Source: Akkermansiaceae bacterium (GTDB lineage: Bacteria; Verrucomicrobiota; Verrucomicrobiia; Verrucomicrobiales; Akkermansiaceae). Taken from it: a stretch of DNA of 7,316 nt. Each line of letters starts with the position of its first letter. Within the stretch, counting starts at the first letter, position 1. The notes beneath the pieces were generated by a model, which worked only from the letters and a program-made list of their open reading frames with translations, had not been told where the DNA came from and searched no databases. Positions 6,636 through 7,316 of the stretch are shown piece after piece. Location: the NCBI GenBank assembly GCA_023300205.1, contig JALZVD010000361.1, forward strand, positions 1 to 7,316. The letters run 5' to 3'. Made by a program: the position numbers and the translations under genes.

Positions 6636-6662
6636 CTACCAGCCTAAACTGTTACTGAGTAG
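6636..6662 (-). terminator. Weak hairpin after the fasciclin gene, possible terminator
   Basis: On the minus strand, CTAC-T-CAG can pair with CTG-GTAG across a 12-base loop (seven pairs with one bulged T), and a T-rich stretch follows. It lies 24 bases beyond the stop of the fasciclin gene and before the ytgA promoter. The stem is short and not GC-rich, so termination here is tentative. Confidence 0.2.
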
Positions 6663-6686
6663 GAGGATTATCTAAATAAACAGGAT

Positions 6687-7316
6687 TCACTTAACAAGTT
6701 TTACTAACATAGCATCAATAGCTCGGCGTAAGCTCCATGCATTAGCGCGGATATTATCTTCAGATTCTACCTTAGTAAGCGTCTTCGTTATCTTAGTAAA
6801 TAGATCTTTATCAATCGCTTTAGGTTTAATTTCTAAAACTGCCATAACCGCTATCTTATAAACAGACTCACAAGCCTTCTCATTACCAGCGTTGAAGAGA
6901 TCTACACCCACACCGATCGCATCCATGAGAATCTTTTCAGATACAGCGTTTTTCCCCGTTACATTTATTTTAACCGACTTCTTAGGACTAATATCTTTAG
7001 GGATAAGGACATTATCTACCACGTGAATCACACCATTTGTAGCCACTATATCTGTTGCTGTCACTCTAGACTGATTGATGTACAATGCCGCGTTTTTGAA
7101 CTGAACTGTAACTTTTTCACCATTCAGAGTTTTCGCATCCTTAAGCGTTACAGCAGTAGCTCCATCCACACTTCCAGGAATCACATGATACCTAAGAACC
7201 TTCGTTAACTGATCCTTATTCTCTGGCTTCAACAACGTTTGCAGTGTGCCTTTAGGTAACCTCATGAACGCTTCATCTGTTGGAGCAAATACAGTAAAGG
7301 AACCTTTTCCTTTGAG
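6687..7316 (-). CDS. Fasciclin (FAS1) domain protein with helical C-terminal extension (5' end outside window)
   Basis: The frame is open to the window edge, so the N-terminus, probably with a signal peptide, is missing; 209 residues are visible. The ATG at 7265 is internal, because the codons before it encode FTVFAPTDEAF, the H1 motif of a FAS1 domain. The rest of the domain follows: RYHVIPG (the YH core of the H2 region), LNGEKVTV, INQSRVTATDIVATNGVIHV and the closing VDNVLIPKD. FAS1 domains are usually exported and serve in adhesion or matrix interaction; the role of this one is unknown. About 100 residues then form a separate, Lys-rich, probably helical region containing GVGVDLFNAGNEKACESVYKI, which is not part of FAS1. 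It lies upstream of and codirectional with the metal operon, with a 128-base gap, so it is probably a separate transcription unit. Confidence 0.9.
   Translation of the reverse strand, partial: LKGKGSFTVFAPTDEAFMRLPKGTLQTLLKPENKDQLTKVLRYHVIPGSVDGATAVTLKDAKTLNGEKVTVQFKNAALYINQSRVTATDIVATNGVIHVVDNVLIPKDISPKKSVKINVTGKNAVSEKILMDAIGVGVDLFNAGNEKACESVYKIAVMAVLEIKPKAIDKDLFTKITKTLTKVESEDNIRANAWSLRRAIDAMLVKLVK

Noticed and set aside
7023..7208. Plus-strand open frame of 61 codons
   Set aside because: It is antisense to the FAS1 domain and looks like a composition artefact.

Overview
The window reads as an ordinary bacterial chromosome segment with moderate GC content and dense coding. It has two blocks that face each other. 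Left block (+ strand, bases 1-2246): the 3' end of a class I iron-sulfur fumarase, lipoyl synthase (lipA), and a small DUF6498-type membrane protein. Right block (- strand, 7316-2191): a FAS1/fasciclin-domain protein cut by the window edge, a 128-base intergenic region, then a tight run of five genes. These are a metal-binding lipoprotein, an ABC ATPase, a permease fused to a DtxR/MntR-type regulator, a second permease, and a MmcQ/YjbR-family protein.

The main content is the metal-import operon. Its gene order (binding protein, ATPase, permease-regulator fusion, permease) and the fusion itself match the ytgABCD operon of Chlamydia, where YtgCR (CT069) carries the iron-responsive repressor YtgR at the C-terminus of a permease. 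The binding protein keeps a His/His/His/Asp ligand set, the ATPase has all its motifs, and the regulator half keeps most DtxR/MntR metal ligands, with Glu in place of the DtxR Cys. In front of the first gene, a perfect 14-base palindrome (TTAGCCTAGGCTAA) fills nearly all of the spacer between plausible -35 and -10 boxes. This suggests a closed loop: the operon imports metal and encodes, as a tail on its own permease, the repressor that would shut off its promoter when metal is sufficient. How a membrane-tethered repressor reaches DNA (proteolysis, internal translation start, or action from the membrane) is the open question.

The organism is probably a member of the Planctomycetes-Verrucomicrobia-Chlamydiae group, with Verrucomicrobiota as my best guess. 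This rests on the Ytg-like fusion and general gene content, so it is an inference and not a firm identification. Weak or absent Shine-Dalgarno sequences before lipA and the DUF6498 gene leave their exact starts less certain.

The two blocks meet tail to tail: the DUF6498 gene and the MmcQ/YjbR gene overlap by 56 bases at their 3' ends, leaving no room for a conventional intergenic terminator. I saw no tRNA, rRNA, CRISPR, insertion sequence or attachment site. No gene-free stretch exceeds 300 bases; the longest is 6559-6686, which holds the operon's control region.
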